Below are positions 48,303 through 60,349 of a stretch of 64,000 nucleotides of DNA, in pieces; within the stretch, counting starts at the first letter, position 1; every line of letters begins with the position of its first letter. Where the stretch lies: the NCBI GenBank assembly GCA_022385755.1, contig MU278355.1, positions 66,974 to 130,973 on the forward strand, written 5' to 3'. Below the pieces are notes generated by a model. It made no database searches. It worked only from the letters and a program-made list of their open reading frames with translations, and was not told where the DNA came from. The stretch is from Trametopsis cervina (lineage: Eukaryota; Basidiomycota; Agaricomycetes; Polyporales; Irpicaceae). The translations under genes and the position numbers were made by a program.

Positions 48303-49043
48303 ATCACTGAGTTCGAAGTGCCAGTACAACTATAGGAAGTGGCGTAGGTGAGCCATTGACACAGGAGCCCAGGGCCTTTACGTAGTGGCCTGAGTGACTT
48401 ACCTGCCTACCAGCTAAGTGAGGTACGATGACTACAGCTTGTGGGACAAACGAGATCGTATCCGGGTTAGAGTTCTGAGATCTCGCTCTGGCAACCAGGA
48501 AGCCCAACTAGGAAGGTGAGAAAGAACGTCGGCCACCACGGGTGTACAGTCCATCTACAGCGATCGTAGAAGCGCTTGCAGGTCAAAGTTACTGTTCAAG
48601 AGGTTCATTGTGGTCCAGCAAGGCTGCAGAGCGTTAGGAGTCGGCATCTGAACGCGACTGGCACGAGCAAGATCAGCTCCGACGGTTGCAGTGCCGATCG
48701 CATCTGATGCTTAGTCGCAGCCCTCCGCACTTCGCACGAGCTGGACTTTTCTGAGTTCGTCATATCAAGACATCATCCCTACAAAATAAATGACGCATGC
48801 ACAGCAATTTAAGAGAGTGCGTATCAGCAAACAATTTACGGCTTGCGGGCAGCTACAGAAGGGGTATACGAAGTGGCAAGGCCAGTATTTGTGACTCGAT
48901 CTATTGTTCAGTTTACTCACGTGCAACCCGCTCAAGGTGAGCTAGGTATTGCAGATAGTTAATCCACTGGATTGCGGTTCAGAAACGGGCGGTACAGACG
49001 CAGTCACGGCGTGTATGATCATGTCGCATGGCCTGAACCACTC
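48303..49043. other. intergenic region with shared upstream block
   Basis: Holds the upstream region of paralog 2 and the 3' flank of paralog 3. A block at 48570-48640 (CAAGAGGTTCATTG, then CCAGCAAGGCTGCAGA) recurs upstream of paralog 3 at about 51210-51260. No gene seen. Confidence 0.5.
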
Positions 49044-50981
49044 TTACGTCCGATGCGCGCGCGCTTGACATTCAACACGATGATCCTCCTTCCAATCGCT
49101 ACATAGGAATGGCATTCAATACAAAATAGACATGAGAGCAGAGCATATTCACTCACTTTTTCTGACAGTGCTTTGAACAGTAATACACTAGAAAACAGCC
49201 TTTGCATAGCTTCATGCGGTGCGCCGGATCCATCTGATAGCACAAACAGGTCTTCCACCCGCACTGTCTTGAAGTACTGAAAACTACAGGCTTCTCTATG
49301 ACCCTGTCGAGGCCGAGAGCGTCACCGTAACGCTTCCAGATTACCAGGGTACGCTCACAGATCGCCTTCATCTCGCGCTCGTTCGAAGGAGGCACCTCGA
49401 GCCACGTTGTGAGAGTGTGGTACCAGGTCGAGCTTACAAGCATGATCTTCTCGATGTCCGCATGTGATAGAGCAGGATCACGTCTAATTACCATTGCTGC
49501 TTGAAATTCGAGGATGACCGAAAGAGCGAGTACTGGCCGGCGCACACCGATCGTCAGCACGAGTCCCATGCCCCTGTTGCACATGACGTACTTGTCTGGT
49601 TCAGGGACGACTCATATGCAGCGTCGATATATGGAATATAAACCATTGTTGCCACAAACTTCCCGATTAGCGGTAGCGCGTTCTTCCTGCCCATGACCTT
49701 CTTGTAACGAGCGAGGTGGAGACCGTCGAAGGTGTCTCCTGCCGAGGCAAGTCCGACGATTGCCATACTACCGCGCCCTTATTAGCACGCTTGTGGGATA
49801 TGAAGAGAACAAAAGACTAACCCTAGCGCGCCGAATGCGCAAGACGTGATATGGTAGAAAAGGTACTCGCGCTTCAATGGATCATCGTCCCCCATACATG
49901 CCTGTCGTTGACACGCGCCAAGTATGAGCTCGATGATACCGCGTGCGTCCGGATCGCTGCTCCCTGATGTACTGTGGGCAACCTCAGAAAGCTGGAAGAC
50001 TGTCCAGAGGATGATTAATGTGTTGTGAAGGTGCTCGTTCAGAGTCTGCTCGTCCGCTAGGGCTGTGGATGCGGTTCTCATGATGGCGATGACGTCAGAC
50101 TCATCCTGCAATGCACTTCGTATATCGTCGTCTGACCGATGCTTGCTGCTGAAGTTCTGCGCAACGATCCGGTGATGATCCATCCCACCACCGTGCGCCC
50201 AGGCATACAGTGAAACCTTCAATATTTCGGGTGGGGTTCTAGAATCTCTGGAGTAGGTAGAAATAGTGTACGTCAGCAAAGACAGAAAAGGCGAGAGCCT
50301 CAGCAAGGGAATCACAGACCTTGGGTCTTCAGTCCTGTTCTCATAGGTCATCATGTATAGCATCTCAAGTTCACCCAAGGCCTCTTGCACATGCTGCACA
50401 TGTAGGTTGACATCGTCTGAATCCGTGGTAGCGTCAAAGAAAACGGCGCGGCGTAGCCACATTGTGTCGCATACTACCAGTAGCTGCTCCTTCGCCAACT
50501 CTCCATGCGGCCACCGCGTATTCTCATGTATAGGGCGGGATTCGTTTGTATCACCTATACCGGCTTTCAGCAACTTTACAAGGGTGCGAAGGAGAGCAGC
50601 AACGTCCTATCACAAAAGATGAGACCGTTTCAGACAATGGTCGCACACACATAGACCAGACAGCCCAGCGACCCTGCTTCTATCACTCACCGACACCATA
50701 CAGCCGTTGAAAGGCCCCGAGTGCAGACCAGCCACGATCTGGAAGATCACAGGCACAAGCCTTGACTCGGAGAAGTTGCGCAGTCTTGTAGCGTTTACAT
50801 TATTGCTGTGAATGTAGTTTGCGAGCACCCGTGCCCCAGAAGGCGACTGAAAGTCAGAGGGCCAGGGAGTGTACATGTCCAGAAGGAGGTCGGCGATTGT
50901 TCTAGGCTGTGCAGTGTGAATGACTATTCCGAACGGTAGCCCATCAGGACCCGAAGACGAGGGCCCACGATTTGGAGGCAT
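49044..50981 (-). CDS. MYND-type zinc-finger protein, paralog 3
   Basis: Six exons (50981-50691, 50606-50320, 50247-49822, 49767-49592, 49532-49157, 49098-49044) give 536 aa. Finger ligands: CGWKTCLC, KLCKGCFLVYYCSKHCQK, then NDWKEDHRVEC. Body motifs match the paralogs (LLLDMYTPWPSDF, KVSLYAWAHGGG, DDDIRSALQDESDVIAI, ARGIIELILGACQRQAC, HLARYKKVMGRKNALPLIGK). The protein ends only seven residues after the finger. A TATA box 71-78 bp upstream supports the start. It is divergent from the large duplicated gene at 51499. All exon borders are conserved with the other two copies. Confidence 0.88.
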
Positions 50982-51498
50982 AGTTTTGGACGTTCGCTAT
51001 GACCGTAGGCTGATGGTAATGTAGCTGAGTTGTATTGTCAGCATTGTGGACTTATATAGGCATTGACTTGAGTACTCACATCGCCGCTGGAAGCTGGTAT
51101 ATTACAGCGGGAGGTCACCTCGCTCTCGCCTGAATTCTTATAGCCAGAAGCTCGATTAAGATGACAAAGAATGCCAGCAGCCCTTGAGACAGCGGACGTA
51201 AACCAAAGTCGCTGCTCAAGAGGTCATTGCCGTCAAACTGTGTCCAGCAGGGCTGCAGATTCGTTTGATGACTGTGCACGCAACATTGGACGTGGTGGAA
51301 TAAGCGAGGCCAGCTGGCTCCGACGATTGCATTGGATGTCAGCAAACCTAACCGAGGCTCAAATGTGATTGCCCGATCCCACTACGAGATCTTGCCGCTA
51401 CATGACGGCGCTTGCGAGTTTTGGAATCCACGCTCGGTCGAGCTTGTGCGCGTCTTGTTCGTTCCTACAGTTGTAGGTGACCCCACTAAGATCCGACT
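50982..51498. promoter_or_regulatory. divergent intergenic region
   Basis: 517 bp between the start codons of MYND paralog 3 and the first large duplicated gene. It contains the TATA box at 51052 and the block shared with 48570. From about 51380 on it is also shared with the sequence upstream of the second large copy. Confidence 0.45.
51052..51059 (-). promoter_or_regulatory. TATA box of MYND paralog 3
   Basis: TATATAAG on the minus strand, 71-78 bp upstream of the ATG at 50981. Confidence 0.5.
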
Positions 51499-54400
51499 AT
51501 GCTCACAGAGTTTCACGATATACAGGACTTGACAAGCGTACCGCAAAGCGTACTTGTTGTCCTTGAACATCTCGCGCAGCCATTGCCGTCTTCCGCTGCA
51601 CATTGGCAACATAGCCCAAGTGTGGCTTCGGTCGCGAGCACATATGACGACGCGACAATCGAACGACCTCAGCATGCAACAGAGAAGTATTCCAGCAAAC
51701 TTGACAATCAAGTAGATTTCATCAACTGGGTGTCCTCGTCGTTCGCACAGCTCACTAATATTGATGACCAATGTGGCCCGCGCCACACTCGTCCGTTGTG
51801 GAACATGTTTTTTCGACATATGGGCCACGCAAGCTATAATCAATCTGTAATACGGTGTGTGGGGGCAGTACTATTGTGTGTCATAACCGTTTGAGATGCT
51901 TATATCGGGTAGAAACGAAGTATATGTCGCCTTACCTAAAGGGTCTTTGCCATTGGAGGAGACTGCGACGATGCTAATCTCATGTGTTCCAACCGAGTTT
52001 CACAACGTGCCGCCATCGAATGACAGCCCTACATCATCCGAGCACCACAGTACAGCGTCATCTCCAGCGGGGACATCACAAGGCTTTACATCTGGTAACA
52101 GAGTCCGGTAATGTTGTCGAAATTTCTAGTGCTGACACCTCATTCATAGACAACAACTCTTCCGGTCCGCCAATGATTTCCCCTCCCGATGTCAGCAAAA
52201 CTCTGTCTACCTCCCACCATGAACACGCCCAAGGCGAGTTGGTGATTCCCGCGAATGCTGACGCCGATGTAAAAGGCGCAGACGCGAGCCTGAAGGAAGA
52301 CGAGACTGGGAACAATGCTAAAGGCGAGACCGACGGTGAACTTGGCAGCCAAGGGGATGCTTCAAGCGTGAGCGAAGAGATGATTGAGAGCACCGACTCT
52401 TCAGTCTGGAACTGGCTACGAATGCCGGACCCTTGGAATTCCGGCCAATTGTTTAGCTCTTCCCCACATCCTCCACCGGCATCGGAATCCATCTCTTCAC
52501 AACTTCCTCTTGATGTCCATGTTCTAGCTGGCGCAGGTCCTCAGACCAGGCTGATGTTACCTGTCGTATGTGTCGCAGATCCAGGGTCCATAATACCGCT
52601 TCTCTCCAGCATAGTATACCAGCGACGGGTCTGGAACACTGACATACCAGTTGTTGGGGTCGAGATAACAGAGTATAGTAGTGTTGCGCGCCTTCACCTC
52701 GCATGGACGGACTCCGAGGTCTGCTTCTCATGCTATCGACTGGCTGATAAAGACTGAATTCATCGTAGGACCACATACATGTTGCGACCTCGAGGACAGG
52801 CACCAACACTATTGGTGGTGTCTTTGACATGGCGAAAGTGGACTCCGCGATGCTATTTGCGCAGTTTCTGATCTCATTGCGGTACCAGTTCACAGCGCTC
52901 CTAGCTGCAGTGGCTTCGCAGCAGCCACGCTCCCTAAGCTGGCGATACGACTCAGGCTCACCCATCTTTAGTGGATGGTGTGATCGTACATTAACCTGGG
53001 TGAACACAATCGATTATGAGGACAAGACGAAGTGGGTGTACAAATACCCTCGTCCTTCCCCGCTTTACTGACCCCTTCGTTGTCTCACAGCATCGCTGAA
53101 AGTGTCTCTCAAAACACCCAATCTTGTTCGGCAGACGGAGTCATACTGCCTCGCAAGAACAGCACGAAGATGAGGCCCGACACTCTATTGCCTTCGTAAG
53201 CTGCACTATGGCACCAACATGCGATCTTGACTGACTCACACGTAGTGAGTCCAGTCATTCCGTAGCTAGTACGAAGAGCAGTCCTGTAGGATCATCGCGT
53301 GAGTCTTGCTCAATGTATGTACTCGCTTGCTCTATATGCACCGATATCTAATTATGCTTGTCAGCTTCGCCGGAGGAGCCGCTGGAGAACTGGAAGACGA
53401 CGCTATGATTACTACGTGGATGTGCCATAGATCTGCGATTCAAGTTCCATTCACCATATTACCGGCTGGAAGCTCCAGAGAGGCCAACTTCGTCAACAAC
53501 ATGTTAGATCAATACAATGATGTGGTTGGCATTGTCTGGCCTGCTAGCTGGACAGCGCAAGTACGTGTTTGTTTGCAGTTTGGCTACGGGCTCTATCCTC
53601 ATGCATTATAAGAATAAGTTACCTTTAGCCGGTTTCAAATTTTGCACTGAGCTGTGGAAGGGTTATGAAGAACATTGTCATACGAGCGGGACGCCACCGC
53701 CACTACCAGATGAATTAGTCTCCATCTTGTCGGCGAACTTCCCGGCTCTACGAGGAGTGGTTGCAGGCGCCTATAACAAGGATTCCCGCGATGTAACTTC
53801 GAACGAGGCAGAGGAGAGATTCGACTGGGATAGTCCTCTGTATCACTTCCTTGTGACCGAGGATCAATATGCCTCACCACACGTGCTGTAAGTCTTCTAC
53901 TGTCAGTGTCAGTGTGTTGCTACCTCGCTAAGTGTTTCACAGCGTGGAACGTGAACTTGTCTTTCCCTCGAATCCAGTCTTGCGCTTATTGGAGAAGAAT
54001 AAGTCTTACGAAGCTCCAGAAGTGCGTGCGATCCTTGTTGATTGGGGCGATCAATGCTTCGCTGTGAGACGCAAGGCGCAAGCAGACGCATCTCTGAGCG
54101 AATTGGAAGAGCAAGCTGAAAATGCTCACTTCATTGCCTCTGAAATCGCATTACTGTTCAATTCACTCCGCAGATCAGAAAAAAAGTTTTACCGCACAGT
54201 GCGCAAGCAAGCAAAGCAAGAGCCTCGGAAAGGCAAATGCGATGCTATTTTCTTTCTGCCTATTGAGGGCACCGGATCCGACTTGTTCAAATTTGTGAAG
54301 TGTTCAAAGCAACCCCAGCGAAGGCAACACTCAGATGACATAACTAACAAAGTCGAAACTTCTGCCAAAGATAAGCCCAGAGATCTCAGGTCTCGCCTCA

Positions 54401-55215
54401 ACTCGTCACTCTACATGAACCCACTCGACGGGGCGCGCGAAGACATTCCGGCAACATCACCGCGTCGCGTGCCTCCTGCGCAACGACTCTCCACCACACT
54501 CTTGCTTCCATGCCTGGTTGTGGAACACAAGAAGAGCAGTCATAAGTCAATTATGGAGGCTCTGAACAAGGTACGGATGCATTGCGTTTCCGGCGTACAT
54601 TTCCTTGCTGCGATAGGCATCCGTGAGTGGCCTGTTTACGGTCTGGTCACGAATGGCTCAGAAGGTGCCGTGATCATGGCCAGTATGTCTCAGTACGGGG
54701 TGAGCTGAATCTTTCATATGTGCGCACCATATTACGATACAACTGTCTGACTTGGATATCAAACAGGCTGTTCATGTTTTCGACCGCAATCCCATATCTT
54801 TTGATCTGTCTAAGGCTCTGGACGTATACAGATTTGCCACCTTTCTTCTGCGGCTGAGGGCGAAGAGTGAGGCGTTGCGGGCTCGATTCGAGGAGGTTCG
54901 CGTGGATTTCGAACGACGCCTCAAGGCTGGAGAGCTCGACGACTGGGGTATGAAACAAGACCTCGAAGAGTCAGCGGAAGAGGCGACAGAAGAGAAAGTT
55001 CCAGACCCGGCGGCTTCAGCGGGGCAACAACCGTCGTTGCCTGCTACTCAGGAGCAAGACGAACGTCTATAAGAGCTGAACACATTGACGGCAAACCTCG
55101 TGCTCAGGGAATGATCTCACTATTTGGACAGCATAGACACGAACACATACATACATGGTCTTGTTTCGTGTACGGATATAACTACAATATGCATACCAAT
55201 GAGAATGACATGCTT
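51380..55215 (+). repeat. segmental duplication, copy 1
   Basis: Matches 56390-60450 in the same orientation, from the shared upstream stretch (GCGAGTTTTGGAATC, CTACAGTTGTAGGT) through the whole gene and its 3' flank (TGATCTCACTATTT, ATATAACTA). Borders are estimates. Confidence 0.8.
51499..55072 (+). CDS. large duplicated-family protein, copy 1 (possible PD-(D/E)XK-like C-terminal domain)
   Basis: Ten exons (51499-51854, 51913-52094, 52150-52718, 52769-53031, 53091-53195, 53246-53314, 53365-53560, 53613-53887, 53943-54699, 54767-55072) give 1025 aa. Borders were set by comparison with copy 2. The N-terminal third is acidic and Ser-rich; HVLAGAGPQTRLMLPVVCVA and DSAMLFAQFLISLRYQFTAL look globular. 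The C-terminal part has RLSTTLLLPCLVVEHKKSSH, where strand-E-x-K (54533-54541) follows upstream acidic residues, then helix IMEALNKVRM and strand WPVYGLVTNG. This resembles a PD-(D/E)XK nuclease core, although catalysis is unproven. It ends in a charged coiled coil (RARFEEVRVDFERRLKAGEL). The family occurs in other Agaricomycetes as uncharacterised proteins (from memory). The stop comes 14 codons earlier than in copy 2. Confidence 0.75.
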
Positions 55216-55455
55216 TTGTGATTGAAACGGCACTGACCAGGTACAGTCGCGTTCACATCCCACGCACTTCCATCATAATGCATACCCATGCAAACGCCTA
55301 TTTTGGCAGCCGCAGCTTGATGACGCACCTACCGGCTTTGCCACAGTAACCGCTGCAACCCGCAATGTTGCAAGCACACTTCCTAGTGCTTGTATGAATA
55401 GCAGACGCATCGCGTAGAATCCCGCATCCAACCTGCCCATCCTCGCAAGCTCACC
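55073..55455. other. intergenic, nothing recognised
   Basis: 3' flank of copy 1 (the first approximately 140 bp are part of the duplication) and the presumed promoter of the methyltransferase-like pseudogene. Confidence 0.4.
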
Positions 55456-56265
55456 ATGTCCATGCTATGGATGCCATTGGCTACGCCCCTACCTGTATCT
55501 CCTCTCCTCAAGACCTCCTTCCTGTTCGTGAACGCGCGATGCAGGCATGCAGCGTACACCGCCCCCAACCCTGTTCCAGGCGCAGCAGAGATGAAGTAGT
55601 ATGGCAGCTACAGCGTCTGGTGGTTCAGCCTCGTGCGAGAGTGGGCTGCGACAGCTAAACTCAGTCCTTCGCCGCCGCATTGCGTTGTCTTATCTGCTTC
55701 TCTACCTGACACCCCGAACGTGTGCAAAGCATCCACTGGCTTTACGCCACAGTCAAGTCAGCAGTGATCCTCGCGAACAGTATCCCGTCGGAGCGCGGAG
55801 CGTACGTTCTATCTACGCGCCTGCGTTGGCCCTCCGCTGCTGCCCGACGTCGGTATCACCCCCACTTGGATGGTCGGCTCAGCCTTGGTAGTCGCTGGTG
55901 CTGCCATTCGCGTAGCATGCCACCGCGAGCTCGAACCTTGGTTCACGTGGGCGATGTCGGTCGAGAAGGACCAGGAGCTTGTCACCACAGGCCTGTATTC
56001 CGTCGTATGCCACCCAGCATATGCAGGTATGATTCTCGTCAACACTGGCGGACTCCTGTCAGGAAGCTGGATGAGAGCGGTAAGATAGGGCGAATTGAAC
56101 GGCGTGAAGGTCGCCCTACTTCTTTGCGTCGTGTACACCGTTGCTATACCGACTAGGCTGGCCTTCCGCACGATGAAGGAGGATCGTGAGATGAGGGCCA
56201 ATTTTCCAGAGCAGCGGGAGGCCTATGCGAGGACGACACCGTATGTGTTTCCGTATGTGTTTTAG
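55456..56265 (+). pseudogene. isoprenylcysteine carboxyl methyltransferase (ICMT)-like, degenerate
   Basis: Recognisable pieces in order: a start with LLKTSFLFVNA (55456 on), SVWWFSLVREW, WLYATVKSAVILANSIPSE, then TPTWMVGSALVVAGAAIRV, LEPWFTWAMSVEKDQELVTT, the signature GLYSVVCHPAYAGM, and FRTMKEDREMRANFPEQREA to the stop. This is the fold and motif order of ICMT-type methyltransferases, which methylate prenylated Cys at the ER. The frame shifts between ILANSIPSE (about 55790) and TPTWMVGS (about 55860) without an acceptor to explain it, and TAG at 56086-56088 cuts the last membrane segment in frame. It is either a pseudogene or affected by sequence errors. It lies between the two large duplicates. 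Confidence 0.7.
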
Positions 56266-56527
56266 ATTCAGGTCCCTCCTTGTACGACATGATGAGCGTC
56301 ATTGAATCTGCATATACTTCAGAATACAAGAGTCAATAGCTGATAGAGAACCGTGCCAGCATGCTCACAAGTAGTTGCACTGCGAGATCTTGCAGCCACC
56401 TGGCGCCCGGCGGCAGTCTGGCGAGTTTTGGAATCTCACGCTCGGTAGAAGCGCTTGTTCGCGTCTTGTTCGTGTCGTGTTCGCGTTTTGTTCCTACAGT
56501 TGTAGGTCAACCCACTAGGATCCAACT

Positions 56528-59500
56528 ATGCTCACAGAGTTTCACGATATACAGGACTTGACAGGCGCACCGCAAACCGTACTTTTTGTTCTCGAACAAC
56601 TCGCACAGCCATTGCCGTCTTCCGCTGCACATGGGCAACATAGCCCAAGTGTGGCTTCGGTGGCGAGGACATACGACGACGCGACAATCGAACGACCACA
56701 CCATGCGACAGAGAAGAATTCCAGTGAGCTTGACAATCATGTAGATTTCGTCAACTGGTCGTCCTCGTCGTTCGCACAGCTCACCAATATTGATGACCAA
56801 TGTGGCCCGCGCCACACTCGTCCGTTGTGGAACATGTTTTTTCGACATATGGGCCACGCGAGCTATAATGAATCTGTAATACGGTATGTGGGGCCAGTGC
56901 TATTGTGTGTCATAAACTTTTGAGATGCTCATATCAGGTAGAAATGAAGTATACGTCGCCTTGCCTAAAGGGTCCTCAACATTGGAGGAGACTGCGATGA
57001 TGCTAATCTCATGTCTTCCAACCGAGTTTCACCACGTGTCACCATCGAATGACAGCTCCACATCATCCGAGTACTACAGTGCAGCATCATCTCTAGCAGT
57101 GACATCTCAAGGCTTCATATCTGGTAACAGCCTCTGGTAAATCTGTCGAAATTTCTAGTGCTGACACCTCATCCGTAGACAACAACTCTCCCAGTCCGCC
57201 TATGATTTCCCCTCCCGATGTCAGCGAAACTCAGTCTACTTCCGACTATGAACACGCGCAAGGCGAATTGGTGATTCCCGCGAACGCTGACACCGATGTA
57301 GAAGGCGCAGACACGAGCCTGCAGGAAGATGAGACCGGAAGCGATGCGGAGGGCAAGACCGACGGCGAACGTGAAATCCAAGGGGGTGTTTCAAGCGTGA
57401 GCGAAGAGATGGTTGAGAGCACCGACTCTCCGGCCTGGAACTGGCTACGAATGCCGGACCCTTGGGATTCTGGCCAATTGCTTAGCTCTCCCCCACATCC
57501 ACCACCGGTATCGGAATCCATCTCCTCACAACTTCCTCTTGATGCCCATGTCCTAGCTGGTGCAGGTCCTCAGACCAGGCTGATGTTACCTGTCGTATGT
57601 GTCGCAGATCCAGGGTCCATAATACCGCTTCTCTCCAGCATAGGATACCAGCGACGAGTCTGGAACATTGATATACCGGTGGTTGGGGTCGAGATAGCGG
57701 AATATGATAGTATTGCGCGGCTTTACCTCGCATGGATCGACTCTGATTCTGAGAACAAGGTCCGCTTCTCATGCTTCTGAGCGGCTGATAAAGACTGATT
57801 TTATTGTAGGACCACATACATGTTGCAACCTCTGGGAAAGGCACCGACACTGCTGACGGGATTTTTGACATGGCGAACCCGGATTCCGCAATGCTATTTG
57901 CTCAGTTTCTGATCTCATTGCGTTATCAGTTTACATCGCTCCTAGCTGCAGTGTCTTCGCAGGAGCCACGCTCCCTAAACTGGCGATATGACTCAGGTTC
58001 TCCCATCTTCAGTGGATGGTATGCTCGTACATTGGCATGGGTGAACACGATCGATTGTGAGGACGAGACGAAGTGGGTGTACAAATACCCTCGTCCCTCT
58101 CCGCTTTACTGACCCCTTCGTTGTCTCACAGCATCTCTGAAAGTATCTCTGAAAACACCCAACTTCATTCGGCAGACGCAGTCATGCCGCCTCGCAAGAA
58201 CAACAAGAAGAGTGATGCTTCGAAGACGAAGCCCGAGCCTCCACCGCCATCGTGAGCCGCACTGTGGTTGGAACATATCATTCTGACTAACTCACGTGCA
58301 GTGAGTCCAATCGCTCCACGACCAGCGCAGAGAGCAGTGCCTTCGAAAACACCCAACCTCGTTCGGCAGACGCAGTCATGCCGTCTCGCAACAACAAGAA
58401 AAGTGATGGTTTGAAGACGAGCCCCGACACTCTATCGCCTTCGTGAGCTGCACTATGGTGGAAATATATTATCATTATCTTGACTGACTCACGTGCAGTG
58501 AGTCCAATCGCTCCGCGGCCAGTGCAAAGAGTAAGAGTAGTGGTGTAGGATCATCACATATGTCTTGTTCGGTGTACGTGCTCGCTTGCTCTACATGCGC
58601 TGATATCTAAGCATGCTTGTTAGGTTTGCCAACGAAGCGGCTGGAGGACTAGACGACGGAGCTACGATCACGACATGGATGTGCCAGAGATCTGCAATTC
58701 AAGTTGCATTCGTCAGATTACCAGTTAACAGTGCCTCTAGAGAGGTCACATTTGTCAATGATATGTTAGATCAATATGACGCCATGACGGATATTGTCTG
58801 GCCTGCTAGTTGGACGGCGCGGGTATGTGTTTGTTTGCAGTTTGACCACGAGCTCTATCCTAATGCATTATTAGAACAAGTTACCTTTGGTGGATTCAGA
58901 ATTTCGCAATGAGCTGTGGGACAGCTATGAAGAACTTTGTCGTACGAGTGGGTCACCACCGGCTCTACCAGACGAACTAGTCTTCATCTTGTCGGCGAAC
59001 TGCCCGGCTATGCCAGCAGTGGTCGGAGGCGCCTATAACAAGGATTCCCACGATGTAACTTCGAACGAAGCAGAGGAGAGACATGACTGGGACAGGCCTC
59101 TGTATGACTTCCTTGTTGCCGAGGGTCAATGTGTATCACCACATGTGCTGTAAGTCTTCTATCCACAGTGTGTTGTCGTCTCACTGACAGTAACACAGCG
59201 TGGAGCGTGAACTTGTCTTTCCTTCCAATCCCGTTTTGCGCTCGCTGAGCAAAGATCGGTCTTACAATGCTCATGAGGTACAAGACGTACTTGAAGATTG
59301 GACCGTACAGTGCCATTCTGTGCGAACAGAGACTTCAAAACAGACCTCCTTGAAGAAGTTCGCTGAGCATGCCAGAAATGCTGTCATAATTTCCAATGCA
59401 CTCGCAGGGTCGTTCGAGGCGCTTCGTCAATCGCGCCAATTCCTTTCGACGGCGCGCAAGCAAGCAGGCAAGGAGCCTCGGAAAGGTAAATGCGATGCTA

Positions 59501-60349
59501 TCTTCTTTCTGCCTATCGAGGACGCCGGCTCCAACTCGTTCAAATTTTTGAAGTGTTCAAAGCGACCCCAGCCAAAGCAACACTCTGATGTAGGTATGGA
59601 TGAAGGTGGACCGTCCCGCGAACGTGATAATCTACCTCTCATATCTCTCCTCAACTCATCACTCTACATGAACCCACTTGACGGGGCGCGCAAGGACACT
59701 CCAGTACGACCGCGTCGCGTGCTTCCTGCTCAGCGACTCTCTACAGCGCTCTTGCTTCCATGTCTAATTGCGGAATACAAGAAAAGCAGCCATAAGTCAA
59801 TTATGGAAGCTCTGAACCAGGCGAGGATGTATTGCGTTTCCGCTGTCCATTTCCTTGCCGCCATAGGCATCCGTGAGTGGCCGGTTTACGGTCTGGTCAC
59901 GAATGGCCCAGAAGGTGTTGTGATCATGGCTAGTATGTCGCAGTACGGGGTGAGCTGAATTGTTCATATTACAATGCACCCCCCTGACTAGGCTAGAACA
60001 GGCTGTTCACGTTTTCGAACGTAATCCCATATCCTTTAATCTGTGTAAGGCCCTGGACGTATTCCGATTCGCCACATTTCTTCTGCGGCTGAAGGCGAAG
60101 AGTGAGGCGTTGCGGGCGAGGTTCGAGGAGGTTCGCGTAGATTTTGAACGACGTCTCAAGGCTGGAGAGCTCGATGACTGGGGTATGGAACAAGGCCGCG
60201 AAGAGTCGACGGCGAAGGCAACAGAAGAGAAAGTCGCGGAGCCGGCGGCTTCAGCGGGGCAACAACCGTCGTTGCCTGCTATTCAGGAAGAAGACGAACA
60301 TATACAGCAGCTGAACACTTTGACGGCAAACGTTGCTCTCAGGGAGTGA
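56528..60349 (+). CDS. large duplicated-family protein, copy 2 (possible PD-(D/E)XK-like C-terminal domain)
   Basis: Eleven exons (56528-56883, 56942-57123, 57179-57759, 57810-58072, 58132-58251, 58302-58442, 58499-58573, 58624-58822, 58875-59149, 59199-59949, 60002-60349) give 1096 aa. All borders and phases equal copy 1 except for one extra exon: exon 6 is a tandem copy of exon 5 (SENTQLHSADAVMPPRKNNK versus ENTQPRSADAVMPSRNNKKS), both followed by near-identical introns. The E-x-K triad is conserved (LLPCLIAEYKKSSHKS, 59773-59781), as are IMEALNQARMYCVSAVHFL and WPVYGLVTNG. The C-terminus runs 14 residues further than copy 1 (LNTLTANVALRE). Function unknown; a nuclease-like or transposon-related origin is inference. 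Confidence 0.77.
58151..58538 (+). repeat. 194-bp tandem exon-intron duplication inside copy 2
   Basis: GAAAACACCCAAC recurs at 58151 and 58345, and each unit ends with an intron that finishes in ACTCACGTGCAG followed by TGAGTCCAATCGCTCC. Copy 1 (53110 on) has a single unit. Confidence 0.85.

Noticed and set aside
53041..53069. Apparent stop after SPLY in copy 1 (and at 58110 in copy 2), suggesting separate short genes
   Set aside because: A GTGGGT donor two codons earlier and the CTCACAG acceptor remove this stretch in both copies and keep frame into a conserved exon.
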